Assembly: GCA_020846195.1 (NCBI GenBank)
Contig: JADLEJ010000061.1
Span: 44,531-108,530, forward strand
Origin: Nitrospira sp.
GTDB taxonomy: Bacteria > Nitrospirota > Nitrospiria > Nitrospirales > Nitrospiraceae
DNA: 64,000 nt
Direction of reading: 5' to 3'
The notes beneath the pieces were generated by a model. That model did not search any database. It worked only from the letters and a program-made list of their open reading frames with translations, and had not been told where the DNA came from. Below, in pieces: positions 51,022 through 61,056 of the stretch (positions are counted from its first letter, which is position 1; each line of letters starts with the position of its first letter). A program made the position numbers and the translations under genes.

Positions 51022-52125
51022 ATGGCGACCAAACAGAAGAAAACGACCGCCGTTGAGAAAAAACTCATCAGCCTGGCGGATATTGTCATTGCGGCGGCTG
51101 ACCGGTCGAAAGATCCGACATTTGCGATTCCCATTCGAGCCCTGTCGAACGTCTCTTTCAATGAGCGCAAAGGTCTCATTGAAATGGGGAGTAAGAAGCA
51201 GGCGCGCTCTTTCTTCAACGTCGGCATGGCCAAGAAGTTCATGCAGACCGTGCTGGTCGCCGATGCCTTGTCCGAGTTGCAACGCGCGGATCTAACGACG
51301 TCGCTGCGGGAAATTTATTACCGCACCAAGCATACGATCCAAGATTCCCATGAGAACACCTTCGACACGCAGGATGAATCGGATCCGGTCATCGAGGATC
51401 TGGAAGTGTCGCTTGCGGCGTTACGCGAAGAGCTGCATGTGCGCGCGGAAAATAGCGGCAGCATTGTCGGGCCAGTCGTGTTCGGCGATGACGGCGACCG
51501 GGTGGATTGCGCCAAGCTCGGCAAAGGCGGCTATTCAGTCCCCTCAATCGTCGAACCGGAGTATCTGGAGATCCGCCGTTGCACCGCCGACTTCCTGCTG
51601 CTCGTCGAAAAAGGCACGCAGTGGAACCGCCTGTCGGAGGACAAGTTCTGGCGCCGCTATAATTGCATCCTCCTGACCGGCAACGGCCAGCCGCCGCGCG
51701 GCGTCCGCCGCCTGGCGCGGCGCCTTCACGAAGAGCACAAGTTGCCGGTGTATGTGCTGGTCGATAACGACCCCTGGGGGTACTACATCTATTCCGTCAT
51801 CAAGCAGGGCTCGATCAATCTCGCGTTCGAGAGCCAGCGCATGGCGATTCCCAAAGCCAAGTTCATCGGCCTGTCGAGCGCCGATCCAGAACGATACGAG
51901 CTGCCTCGCAACGTCGGCATCAAGTTGAACGAGAAGGATATCGCGCGGGCGAAGGAGCTGCTGAACTATCAATGGTTCCAGAAGCCGGCCTGGCAGGCAG
52001 AGATCAAGCGCATGCTGACCAGCGGGCTCAAATACGAGCTGGACTCGCTGGCGAATAAAGATTTTCAGTATTTGACCAAGAAGTATCTGCCGAGAAAACT
52101 CAAAGAAAAAGATTGGATCGATTAG
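51022..52125 (+). CDS. top6A: DNA topoisomerase VI subunit A (Spo11-like)
   Basis: 367 residues. Winged-helix (CAP) domain with catalytic Tyr expected at residue 100 in SLREIYYRTKH, and a Toprim fold with Glu in LLVEKGTQW and acidic pair in VDNDPWGYYIY for metal binding. This is the DNA-cleaving subunit, making double-strand breaks with 2-nt overhangs and a 5'-phosphotyrosine bond. Length and motifs match archaeal enzymes, so it should be active with the upstream subunit B. The helicase gene begins 100 nt downstream. Confidence 0.92.
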   Translation: MATKQKKTTAVEKKLISLADIVIAAADRSKDPTFAIPIRALSNVSFNERKGLIEMGSKKQARSFFNVGMAKKFMQTVLVADALSELQRADLTTSLREIYYRTKHTIQDSHENTFDTQDESDPVIEDLEVSLAALREELHVRAENSGSIVGPVVFGDDGDRVDCAKLGKGGYSVPSIVEPEYLEIRRCTADFLLLVEKGTQWNRLSEDKFWRRYNCILLTGNGQPPRGVRRLARRLHEEHKLPVYVLVDNDPWGYYIYSVIKQGSINLAFESQRMAIPKAKFIGLSSADPERYELPRNVGIKLNEKDIARAKELLNYQWFQKPAWQAEIKRMLTSGLKYELDSLANKDFQYLTKKYLPRKLKEKDWID

Positions 52126-52225
52126 CCATCGTCCTCGGTTCGCCGTTCGAACATCGAAGACGGGCAGATCGGGGAGTGCGTGTCATGGCTGCCGGCTGTC
52201 GTGCCGCCTCAGACTCACAACTATC

Positions 52226-53788
52226 ATGAAGACGTTACCTTCCTGGACGGCTCCGCTACGAGACTGGCAGCGGCGCGCGCTCGCTGTCATCCAAAGCCAT
52301 CAGACGGCGGACTTTCTTGCCATGGCGACGCCGGCGGCCGGGAAAACCCGCTTCGCCCTGCGCGTCGCGCATGAGTTCCTCGCCAAGGGCGCCGCGCGCC
52401 GCATCCTGGTCGTTTGCCCGACGAATCACCTGCGCACGCAATGGTCGGAGGCCGCCGGGAAAATCGGCCTGCAGCTCGATCCGGCGCTCACGAACGATCA
52501 AGCCAGCGAAGCCTCCGATTACCACGGCGCCGTGGTGACCTATCAGCAAGTCAGCCTCGCTCCGGAGATCTTTCAACGGGCCTGCACCAGCAAGCCGACG
52601 CTGCTCATTCTGGACGAGCTGCACCATGCGGGAGACGGCAAGCATTGGGGGAAAGCGCTGCGCGTGGCGTTCGACCCGGCGGTGTTTCGCCTGATTTTGT
52701 CGGGCACGCCGTTTCGTTCCGACAATAATCCGATTCCCTTCATCCGGTATGAACAGGGCGAGAGCCGCGCGGACTTTGCGTACGGCTACACCGAGGCGAT
52801 CAAGGACAGCGTGTGCCGGCCGATTGTCTTTCCCAGCTATGAAGGCGAATTGACCTGGCTCTCCGATGGACGCGAACATACGGCGACGTTCGAGGATGGA
52901 TTAAAGTTCGATCTTCAACGCGAGCGGCTCAAGACGGCGCTGTTGCAAGAGTCCTGGCTGGGTCCGGTCATTACCGACGCGCACAAGCAACTGACCCGGT
53001 TGCGCAAGGAAGAGCAGGCCGATGCTGGCGGGCTGATTGTCGCCATGGATCAGGACCATGCCCGGTGGGTGGCGGAGTTGATTGGGAAAATCACCGGCAC
53101 CAAGGCGGCCGTCGCCGTCTCGGACGATCCGGGAGCCTCACGGACCATCGCCGCTTACTCCGATCATAAGACGCAAGCCTGGCTGGTCGCGGTGAACATG
53201 GTGAGCGAAGGCGTGGACATTCCCCGGTTGCGGGTCGGAGTCTACGGAACCAACGTGTTGACGGAGATGTATTTCCGGCAGGTGGTAGGCCGGTTTGTGC
53301 GGATGCAGGAGGGGATGCCTTCACCGCAACGCGCCTGGCTCTACCTGCCGAAAGATCCGATCCTGGTCCACTATGCGCGGCAAATCAAAGCCGAACGCGA
53401 TCATGTTCTGGAAGACATCATGCCGGCGGGGCAGCGGGACTTGTTTGGACGGGTCACCGTGTCGAGCGTGAAAGAGTATATGCCCTTGAATGCCGTAGCC
53501 AAGCTCGACTCGCTCATCGGCGAAGAAGACCCGCGCGGCGAGGAGGGCGGTGCGCCAGCGGCGGATATCGCGGTGTCGCTCCATGAACGGAAGTTGGATC
53601 TGCGTGAGACGCATCGTCTTTTGGTCGCATCGGTGGCGCGAAAAACCGGTGTGGACCATCGGCGGCTCAACGCGGAGTTGATCGCGCGAACCGGAGGGCG
53701 CGTCGATCAGGCGACGACCGATCAGTTGCAAAAGCGCATTCAACTGCTGGAGCGCTGGCAGGATAAAGGGTATGACGGAAAACGATAA
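52226..53788 (+). CDS. SF2 DEAD/DEAH-type helicase
   Basis: 520 residues. Walker A TPAAGKT (about 40), Walker B DELHH, motif III SGTPFR, motif V VSEGVDIPRL and motif VI RQVVGRFVR. Arrangement is that of the restriction type III/XPB-like branch of SF2. The N-terminal LRDWQRRALAVIQ is a Q-motif-like entry. The C-terminal 100 residues are charged and helical with no enzyme motif. Possibly cotranscribed with topoisomerase VI. Whether it moves on DNA or RNA, and its partner, cannot be told. Confidence 0.88.
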   Translation: MKTLPSWTAPLRDWQRRALAVIQSHQTADFLAMATPAAGKTRFALRVAHEFLAKGAARRILVVCPTNHLRTQWSEAAGKIGLQLDPALTNDQASEASDYHGAVVTYQQVSLAPEIFQRACTSKPTLLILDELHHAGDGKHWGKALRVAFDPAVFRLILSGTPFRSDNNPIPFIRYEQGESRADFAYGYTEAIKDSVCRPIVFPSYEGELTWLSDGREHTATFEDGLKFDLQRERLKTALLQESWLGPVITDAHKQLTRLRKEEQADAGGLIVAMDQDHARWVAELIGKITGTKAAVAVSDDPGASRTIAAYSDHKTQAWLVAVNMVSEGVDIPRLRVGVYGTNVLTEMYFRQVVGRFVRMQEGMPSPQRAWLYLPKDPILVHYARQIKAERDHVLEDIMPAGQRDLFGRVTVSSVKEYMPLNAVAKLDSLIGEEDPRGEEGGAPAADIAVSLHERKLDLRETHRLLVASVARKTGVDHRRLNAELIARTGGRVDQATTDQLQKRIQLLERWQDKGYDGKR

Positions 53789-53878
53789 CGGGTTGCAGAA
53801 AATCAGTGCCGGTTCTCGGCTTGCCCCCTCATTCCGCTGAGTGTTAAGATTCCCCACCGATTTTCTTGGAGATCAGCT

Positions 53879-54142
53879 ATGCCGAGTATCATGTTGTTGG
53901 TGTCGCCAAGCTGTGGGGCCTGCCCGTCAGCCAAGAGCCTGTGGAAGCAGCTGCGGGTGAAATACAGTTTTTCCTATCGCGAAGTCGATATCACTACGCC
54001 GGACGGCCAGGAATTGGCCAACCGCCATTCGGTGCGGGCCGTGCCGGCCACGATTATCGACGGACGGCTGACGTTCGTCGGCGTGCCCAGCCGGGAAAGC
54101 GCCGAAAAGGCGTTGTTGCTGAAAATGAAACCGCGCGAGTAA
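53879..54142 (+). CDS. Thioredoxin/glutaredoxin-fold protein with CGAC motif
   Basis: 87 residues; GGAG lies 7 nt before the ATG. Starts IMLLVSPSCGACPSAKSLWK, with active-site CGAC in the classic beta-turn-helix, then EVDITTPDG and the cis-Pro in VRAVPATIIDG. A small redox or glutathione-type protein; the CGAC dyad allows disulfide exchange. No specific partner is indicated, although its position beside a zinc-ribbon protein and DNA-repair genes is noted. Confidence 0.85.
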   Translation: MPSIMLLVSPSCGACPSAKSLWKQLRVKYSFSYREVDITTPDGQELANRHSVRAVPATIIDGRLTFVGVPSRESAEKALLLKMKPRE

Positions 54143-54168
54143 GGCGTGGGAAAAGGACAGATACACCG

Positions 54169-54333
54169 ATGGTTGAAGACGACGACGACAATTTTGAATT
54201 GCCTGACTTGCCGATTTACGACAAGGGGCCGCCGCCGGATTGTCCGATCTGCGGTGATCCGATGAAGTTTATCGACGGCGATTGGGCCTGCATCGACTGC
54301 AACGGAGAGTTGCTGGGCCCTGAGACAGGATAA
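54169..54333 (+). CDS. Small zinc-ribbon protein, 54 aa
   Basis: 54 residues with an acidic N-terminus (VEDDDDNFELPDLP) and two CxxC knuckles, CPIC and CIDC, separated by 18 residues, a four-Cys zinc ribbon. No catalytic domain, so probably a protein-protein or nucleic-acid adaptor. AAGGA is 11 nt before the ATG. Follows the thioredoxin-like gene by 26 nt. Confidence 0.65.
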   Translation: MVEDDDDNFELPDLPIYDKGPPPDCPICGDPMKFIDGDWACIDCNGELLGPETG

Positions 54334-54437
54334 CGACTTCAGTGACGAGCGATGAGTGTGAGGCTTGAAGAAAACATGCGCGGTTGCGTTCCGGTTTTCC
54401 CCCGTCCCTCATTCCTGATGACCCGTCACTGCTTCTG

Positions 54438-57400
54438 ATGCTCCGCGTCATTGCCGGCCGTTTTCACCCCTCTCTTGAGATGGCGCTTGTCGAGCAAGTC
54501 CGTCTCGCCAAGGAGCAGGATCCGTTTGCGCCGCTCGCGATTCTAGTGCCTTCGACCCCGCTTCTTGTCCGCCTGCGCCAGGTGGTGGCTGTCGAGCTGC
54601 AGGCCACCCTCAATATCCACTTCATGACCTTCCATCAATTGGTGCTCCGCCTGGCGGATGAGCGGCGGAGCCGCCTCGCGCAATTGCCGTTGCATGTCGT
54701 CGGCGATATCTTTTTTGAGCAGTTGATCCGGCAGCTGGTGCAGGTTCGGCTCTCTGGCTTGGCGCCGCTGCAACAGCTCGGGCAGTCGTCCGGCCTGTGG
54801 GGCGCGCTGTGGTCGACGATTCGAGACTTGAAAGATGCCGGTGTCGATCCTGCGGTCGCTTTGCGGGGGCTTGAAGAGGGCTGTTTCGACCTGGAGGATC
54901 GCGCCTGGCTGACGGCGCTGTTCTCGCTGCACGCCGCCGTTGATGGCGCAGGAAAGGCGCTGGGCATCGGCACGCCCGACGATTTGGCCGAGTCGCTGAT
55001 CCCGGAGGTCGGCCATTCGCCCTTCTTGGGCTCCCTGCGCCAGGCGTTCTATTATGGGTTCTACGATCTGACGCAAGTGCAGCTGTCTTTGTTCGAGGCC
55101 GTCAGCGCGGCCATTCCCACAACGCTGTTCTTTCCCATTGAACAGGGGACAGCTTGGGGGTTTGCCAAGCGCTTCTTCGACCGGTGCATTCAACCGCGCG
55201 CGGCCAATTCGGACAGAATGACACGATTGCCGGATCCTGGCGAACCGCCGGCCGAGGCGCGCGCCGCGGTGTCGGTGCGCAGCGTCATCGGAGCGGAGGA
55301 AGAGCTCGCCTCGACCTGCAGGACGATTCTCGACCTCATCGAGACCAATGGGTACCAGTTTGAGGATATCGGAGTGGTCGCCCGCACGCTGGATCCCTAT
55401 CGGACTCTCTTGCCGAGCGTATTCAATCGCTATCGCGTTCCGTTTTCGTCGACGGCCGGCCGGCCGTTGATGCAGGAGCCCCTATGCAAGGTTCTGCTGC
55501 AACTGCTCACCTTGCCGCTCAACGATTTTTACCGCGCGTCGATGCTGGATGTGGTGACTTCCCCGCTCTTTGCCTCGGATCTGCTCGCGCACGATGCCGC
55601 TGGATATCGGCCGGAACAATGGAAAATGATCGTGCCGAATTTGCAGATTACCCGTGGAGTTGAAGAGTGGAAGCGCTTGGAGCAGGCCTCGACGATGACG
55701 CTGGAGTTCCCAGATGGCGGGGAGCAGGGCCCGGCGGTCGATGGGCTGGACATTGCCGCCGATGTCGTGACGCTGCTGTGGCGAGTGGTCGCCCAATTGC
55801 TGGCCAATTGTTTAGCCTTGCCGCAACGGGGGACCGCCGGTCAATTGATTGCCGCCTCTCGCCGATTGGCGCAGCTTCATCTGGCGCATCCGAGTGACGC
55901 CGAAGCGGCCGATCCGGATCCGCTCCAGGCCCGGTTGATGGCCGTCTGGAGCGCCATCGATGGCGCCTGGGCGACGCTGGAGACCTTGGAGTTGCTCGGA
56001 GAGGAAATGGCCTGGGCCGACTTTGTCGATCTTCTGGCGCGCACGTTTGAACGGACCATGATTCCGCTGGAACCTGTGGCGCATCGTGGTGTGAGCGTCG
56101 TCGATGCCATGGCGGCGCGCGGCCTGCCTTTTAAGGCGGTGATTGTTCTGGGGCTGAATGAAAAACTGTTTCCACGGTATATCCGTGAAGATGCGTTTCT
56201 TCGCGACCGGCATCGGCGGGTGCTCGATGCGACGCTTGGATTCAAGATCGATGAAAAGCTCGGCGGCTATGAGGAAGAAGCCCTGCTGTTTGAATTGATC
56301 GTCCAAGGGGCGGCTCGGCGACGCTATCTCTCTTATCAGCGTGCCGACGAGTCCGGCCGCACGCTCGCCGCCTCTCCCTTTCTCAGCGAGGCCATCGAAC
56401 GGTTCGGTCTCGACGGGCGGATGGCTGAGGCGGTGCCGCGGCGGTTGACGGATCGCATCGCGCAACGTCCAGCGTTGCAGCGATTGCTTCCGCCAGCCGA
56501 ACTCGCCCAATGGATGGCGATGTGCGGACAAGACCCGGCGGCACTGTTGCAGGCGGTCGGCCGCGATGGGGAGGGGTTTCGGCAGGCCATGGGTGCGCTG
56601 GCAGACATAGAGCGTGATGCGCCGCAACTGAATGAGTACGACGGGTTGACTGGCCCGCTTGACGCGTACTGGTCCCGTCTGTGCCAGCGCGGACTGGCCC
56701 CGACGCCGCTGGAGCGCTATGCCCGTTGTCCGTTCCAGTATTTTGCGGCTGACGTCTTACGGCTGGAGCCGGTGCGCTGGACAGTCTCGCAGGAACCGGA
56801 TGCGGCCTTGTTGGGCGCGCTCTGCCATGCCGCGTTGAAACGCTGTTACGAGCAGCTCCTGCCGGCTGGATGGCCAGCTGAGCCGGTGACCGACGATACG
56901 ATGGAGTGGTGCATTCGTTCGGCTGTGGATCTGGCGGCACAAGATTGCGAGGCGCGTCATCGCACCGGCCATTATCTGTTGTGGGAGCTGGCGAAGGAGC
57001 ATGTCGTCACGCTGATCACCGCCGCGGTCGATGCGGATACAGAGGCGTATACCGAGATGCCGTTTGTGCCGGTTGCCTTCGAGCTGGATGCCGAAGGCAC
57101 GATTGCCGACGTCTTGTCCGATCCGTCCAGGACGGTGAAAATTCGTGGGCGCGTCGATCGAGTCGACCGGCATCGGGATACCGGAGCGATTCGCATTATC
57201 GATTATAAATTCAAGACCGGCGGATCGATGAAATCGGAGGATCGCAATTTGCTGCAATCCGCCATTCGAGGGTATCGTCTTCAGCCGCCGCTCTATGCCC
57301 GCTTGCTCATGCCCGGCATGCCTCAGCCGGACGATGTGCAATTCATGTTTCTGGCGCCGCAGTGGGAGCCGTCCATTGCGCGGTCGACCTTCGAGGCTGC

Positions 57401-57644
57401 CACGCTGTCTGGCGAGCCGGGGCGGCAGATGCAACAAACGCTGCGCCTGCTCATCGGCGGCCTTCAGGCCGGCCGGTTTTTTATTCTGCCCGATACCTAT
57501 TGTGAACAGTGTGAATTCCGTGTCGTCTGCCGCCGGGAGCATCAGCCGTCCTGGTGGCGGTCCTATCGATCGGACGAGGTGAAGACGCGCAAAAGTCTTC
57601 GTCTGCAACGAGTGTCGGAGGAGCCGCGTGGAACTGATTCCTGA
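54438..57644 (+). CDS. addB: AddB-like helicase-nuclease subunit (PD-(D/E)XK)
   Basis: 1068 residues from the ATG at 54438; the longer TTG start at 54384 would add 18 non-typical residues. N-terminus has degenerate UvrD-helicase motifs (FAPLAILVPSTPLLVRLR) as in AddB, where ATPase function is lost. The C-terminus holds a PD-(D/E)XK nuclease core with RGRVDRVDRH and IIDYKFKTG, and four Cys (Cys in RYARCPFQYF and YCEQCEFRVVC) expected to bind an iron-sulfur cluster. Acts with AddA in resecting double-strand breaks for RecA. Overlaps addA by 17 nt. Confidence 0.85.
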   Translation: MLRVIAGRFHPSLEMALVEQVRLAKEQDPFAPLAILVPSTPLLVRLRQVVAVELQATLNIHFMTFHQLVLRLADERRSRLAQLPLHVVGDIFFEQLIRQLVQVRLSGLAPLQQLGQSSGLWGALWSTIRDLKDAGVDPAVALRGLEEGCFDLEDRAWLTALFSLHAAVDGAGKALGIGTPDDLAESLIPEVGHSPFLGSLRQAFYYGFYDLTQVQLSLFEAVSAAIPTTLFFPIEQGTAWGFAKRFFDRCIQPRAANSDRMTRLPDPGEPPAEARAAVSVRSVIGAEEELASTCRTILDLIETNGYQFEDIGVVARTLDPYRTLLPSVFNRYRVPFSSTAGRPLMQEPLCKVLLQLLTLPLNDFYRASMLDVVTSPLFASDLLAHDAAGYRPEQWKMIVPNLQITRGVEEWKRLEQASTMTLEFPDGGEQGPAVDGLDIAADVVTLLWRVVAQLLANCLALPQRGTAGQLIAASRRLAQLHLAHPSDAEAADPDPLQARLMAVWSAIDGAWATLETLELLGEEMAWADFVDLLARTFERTMIPLEPVAHRGVSVVDAMAARGLPFKAVIVLGLNEKLFPRYIREDAFLRDRHRRVLDATLGFKIDEKLGGYEEEALLFELIVQGAARRRYLSYQRADESGRTLAASPFLSEAIERFGLDGRMAEAVPRRLTDRIAQRPALQRLLPPAELAQWMAMCGQDPAALLQAVGRDGEGFRQAMGALADIERDAPQLNEYDGLTGPLDAYWSRLCQRGLAPTPLERYARCPFQYFAADVLRLEPVRWTVSQEPDAALLGALCHAALKRCYEQLLPAGWPAEPVTDDTMEWCIRSAVDLAAQDCEARHRTGHYLLWELAKEHVVTLITAAVDADTEAYTEMPFVPVAFELDAEGTIADVLSDPSRTVKIRGRVDRVDRHRDTGAIRIIDYKFKTGGSMKSEDRNLLQSAIRGYRLQPPLYARLLMPGMPQPDDVQFMFLAPQWEPSIARSTFEAATLSGEPGRQMQQTLRLLIGGLQAGRFFILPDTYCEQCEFRVVCRREHQPSWWRSYRSDEVKTRKSLRLQRVSEEPRGTDS

Positions 57645-60600
57645 TCGCCAGGCCCGCCATTTCGCGGAGACGACGTTCGACCGGAATGTCGTCGTCGTAG
57701 CCGGCGCCGGCACCGGCAAAACGACTTTGCTCGTCAATCGACTGGTGCATCTGCTCATCAAGGAGCCTCACCCGGTGACGGTGACTCAGATCGTCGCGCT
57801 GACCTTTACAAATAAGGCGGCGACGGAGATGAAAGTCCGGCTGCGGGAACGGTTGACGGTTTTGGCCCACCCTGAGTCTGACGCGGCGCGGACGGCGGAT
57901 GGCGGGGCGGTCTCACTCGCAGATCTACGCCAGCGCTATGGGTTATCCACGGATGAAATTGCTTCCCGGGCCGCGGATGCGCTTCGGGATCTTGAAAAGG
58001 GGCAGATCGGCACGCTGCACAGTTTTGCGGCCCATGTCCTGCGGCTCTATCCCCTTGAGGGCGGGGTGGATCCAGCCTTTCAGGAAGACGATGGGCTCCG
58101 ATTCGAAGAGCACTTTGGAACGGCCTGGGAGATATGGATCGATCGGGAATTGGGCCGGCTGGGTTGTCATCATCATCTGTGGCGCAAGGTCTTGAGTCTT
58201 GCCACATTGGACGAGGTGCGGGCATTGGCGCGCGCGCTCTGCAGCGAGTTGGTCGATGTGAATGCCGTACGGGCGCAGATCGATGACGCGACGCTGAGTC
58301 CGGCGCTGGTTGAGTGGGTGAGGCAATCGCATGAACGAGGGCAGCGGCTCCTCGATGCGCACGACCGGCCAAAGCGGCGGAAGATCGAGCACATGCTGGC
58401 TGCCGCTGTGAACATGATGCAAGCCATTGTCGAGCATGGTGTCGTCGGTATCCAGAATCTATCTGTTGCCGATCAGGAATGGCTCAAAAAAGACCTGGGT
58501 AATCCTGTTGCTGGGTGGGAGAAGGATGAGTTTGAAGAAGCCACTTCAACAATTAACACGGCTCAGCAATATCAATCTGTTAATTGCGAGTTCTTCAAGA
58601 ATGCGTTGACTCTTCTTGAGCCGCTGATTTCTGATGTGCGCCTTTCGTTCAGGCTTAAAGGGTGGGTGTCGTTCGATGGGTTGCTCGCCAGGGCGCGCAC
58701 GCTGTTGCGGGATCATCGAGCCATCCGTGAACGGATTAAGCAGGACTATCGCGCGGTGCTGGTGGATGAGTTTCAAGACACCGATCCCGTTCAGTATGAG
58801 TTAATGCTTGCGATTTCTGAGCGCGCGGGCGCTCAAGCCTCGACCTGGCAAGAGATGGCCTTGGAGCCGGGGAAGCTGTTCATCGTGGGCGATCCCAAAC
58901 AATCGATCTATGCGTTCCGGCGGGCCGATATCGAAGCGTTCGATCGCGTCGTGCAGAAAATTGAAGAGGATGGAGGCGCCGTTCAGACGCTGACCACAAA
59001 CTTTCGGAGCGACGCGGCGGTGTTAGGCCCAGTGAACGATGTGTTCGACCGTCTGTTCGAGCGGCAGCCTCTTGTGCAACCGGCGAATGTCAGGCTGGAA
59101 GTGCAGCCGCAGCGGCGTCCCTCAAGCTTCGATGCCGGAGTGCGCATGCAAGTGACGCTTCCGGCGCCGGACGAGCGGGCATTCGACGCCGCCGGCGCGA
59201 CGAGAGCGGAAGGGGAAACCTTGGCGCGATGGCTTTCTGAGGAGGTCTTGAGCCGTCCGCAGGTCAAGCCGGGGCATATTGCCTTGCTTTTTCGGAAGCT
59301 GACGCAAGCCGACACCTATGTGGATGCCTTGCGCCGGTACGGGCTTCCCTATGTGATCGAGGGCGAAAAGCATTTTTACCGGCGCCAAGAAGTCATCGAC
59401 CTGATGAATGTGATCCGCGTGCTGGACCATCCGCATGACCACGTGGCGCTGGCGGGCCTGCTGCGCAGTCCGTTGGGAGGGTTGTCGGATCGTGCGCTCT
59501 ATGAGCTGCGCCAGTTCAACGGCTTCGAGTATCTGCGAAGCGACTCGCTGTCGGGATGGGAGCATCCGAAGGCATCGGCCGTCCGGCGTTTGTATGAGCA
59601 TTTCGCCTGGCTGCATCGGCAGGTTGCGGCGCTGCCGCTGGCGGAAGTGCTGGACCTCATATTCGACCGGCTTCCCATGCTTGAAATTGCCGCAGCCTCC
59701 GCGCATGGGGAGCAGGCCGTCGCCAACCTGCTGAAGGTCAAACAGACGGCGGCGTCATTGTCCGATCGCCCGCATCTGACGTTGAGCGGCTTTGTGGATC
59801 TGATGGTGGCCAGGTTGGATGAACAGCCGGATGAGGCCGAGAGCCCCCTGTCCGAGGAATCGTCCAATGCCATTCAGGTGTTGACGATTCATAAAGCCAA
59901 AGGGCTGGAGTTTCCGATTGTCGTCTTGCCCGGTTTGCATCAGGGGAGCGGCAGGGATCGCGGCGCGCCCCTCGTGACCTTCGACTGGTCCAGCGGGGCG
60001 TACGGCCTCTCGCTGGGAGGCGTGCATAATTTCGGCGCGGTGCTCGTGCAGGAGAAACAGAAACGCAGAGAAGAAGCCGAACGGCGGCGCGTGCTCTATG
60101 TCGGCATGACCAGAGCCAAGGATATGTTGGTGCTGTCAGGAGGGATGACGGGTCGCGCCGCCGGAGAAACTGTCTTGGGGATGCTGCAAGAGATCGGGAA
60201 TGGCACGGTGGGGGCTTCTGAGACAGAGGCGTTGACGATCGGCGCATCGGTCATACCCCATCGAACGGCGTTGGCGCCGCCCCGCAGACATTCGCGCCCG
60301 CCTACTGGAACGGGGCCGGCTGCTGGCGCGCTCGATTCCCATGCCATCGCTGAATTATGGCGTGCGCGGAAGGATCGCTGGGAGGCGGCCTGCCGGACGC
60401 CTCGGTATCTGACGCCAAGCACGATAGGGCAAGGCGAGCGGCCTAGCCAGGTCCGATCCGCTGGGAGTGGAGCGGATCAAGAGGCAGGCAAGCTTGTTGG
60501 AATAGTGGCGCACCGCATTCTTGAGCAGTGGGATTTTCACGCGCCGCCTCAGGAGCTGCTTCATCGGATCGAGCCCGCCGCGCAGCAGGTGCTGACGACG

Positions 60601-60969
60601 GAACAAGCCGGGCTGATGCCAGCCATCGCCGAGTCGTTGCAGGAGATCTTCGTCAATTTCGCAGGATCCGACTTGTACCGGCAACTGGCCTCGGCCACGA
60701 TTTTGGGTCGTGAAGTGCCCTTTGCCATGCCGTGGGGCGAGGGCCAGATCGCGCATGGCGTGATGGATGTCGTCTACCGCCTCGACGGCCGAATCTGGAT
60801 TGGGGACTATAAGACCGATCTGGTCGCCGCAAAGGAGGTGCCTGAGCGGGCGGCGCGGTATCGAGATCAGATGGCGCTTTATAAAGCCGCGGCCCAGAGC
60901 AGCTTAGGGCTCTCAACGATATCCACGCAACTCTTGTTTCTTCGCTGCGCGGTCGGCTATGAACTGTAA
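57628..60969 (+). CDS. addA: AddA-like helicase-nuclease subunit (UvrD/RecB family)
   Basis: 1113 residues from the GTG at 57628. UvrD-type motifs: Walker A VAGAGTGKTTLL, motif Ia LTFTNKAATEMK, Walker B LVDEFQDTDPVQ, motif III GDPKQSIYAFR, motif V LTIHKAKGLEFPIVVLPG, and VLYVGMTRAKD. The C-terminal nuclease ends in DGRIWIGDYKTDLV. A 3'-5' helicase with nuclease, the motor subunit of AddAB. It replaces RecBCD, which is not in the window. Any Chi-like recognition sequence is unknown. Confidence 0.9.
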   Translation: MELIPDRQARHFAETTFDRNVVVVAGAGTGKTTLLVNRLVHLLIKEPHPVTVTQIVALTFTNKAATEMKVRLRERLTVLAHPESDAARTADGGAVSLADLRQRYGLSTDEIASRAADALRDLEKGQIGTLHSFAAHVLRLYPLEGGVDPAFQEDDGLRFEEHFGTAWEIWIDRELGRLGCHHHLWRKVLSLATLDEVRALARALCSELVDVNAVRAQIDDATLSPALVEWVRQSHERGQRLLDAHDRPKRRKIEHMLAAAVNMMQAIVEHGVVGIQNLSVADQEWLKKDLGNPVAGWEKDEFEEATSTINTAQQYQSVNCEFFKNALTLLEPLISDVRLSFRLKGWVSFDGLLARARTLLRDHRAIRERIKQDYRAVLVDEFQDTDPVQYELMLAISERAGAQASTWQEMALEPGKLFIVGDPKQSIYAFRRADIEAFDRVVQKIEEDGGAVQTLTTNFRSDAAVLGPVNDVFDRLFERQPLVQPANVRLEVQPQRRPSSFDAGVRMQVTLPAPDERAFDAAGATRAEGETLARWLSEEVLSRPQVKPGHIALLFRKLTQADTYVDALRRYGLPYVIEGEKHFYRRQEVIDLMNVIRVLDHPHDHVALAGLLRSPLGGLSDRALYELRQFNGFEYLRSDSLSGWEHPKASAVRRLYEHFAWLHRQVAALPLAEVLDLIFDRLPMLEIAAASAHGEQAVANLLKVKQTAASLSDRPHLTLSGFVDLMVARLDEQPDEAESPLSEESSNAIQVLTIHKAKGLEFPIVVLPGLHQGSGRDRGAPLVTFDWSSGAYGLSLGGVHNFGAVLVQEKQKRREEAERRRVLYVGMTRAKDMLVLSGGMTGRAAGETVLGMLQEIGNGTVGASETEALTIGASVIPHRTALAPPRRHSRPPTGTGPAAGALDSHAIAELWRARKDRWEAACRTPRYLTPSTIGQGERPSQVRSAGSGADQEAGKLVGIVAHRILEQWDFHAPPQELLHRIEPAAQQVLTTEQAGLMPAIAESLQEIFVNFAGSDLYRQLASATILGREVPFAMPWGEGQIAHGVMDVVYRLDGRIWIGDYKTDLVAAKEVPERAARYRDQMALYKAAAQSSLGLSTISTQLLFLRCAVGYEL

Positions 60970-61056
60970 GAGGAGGCGGGTTATGCGCCGCTCTTTCACG
61001 TTCTGGCTCCGGCAGAATTCGTATCTAGATCCTACGCAAGGACAGCGGTTCTACGC

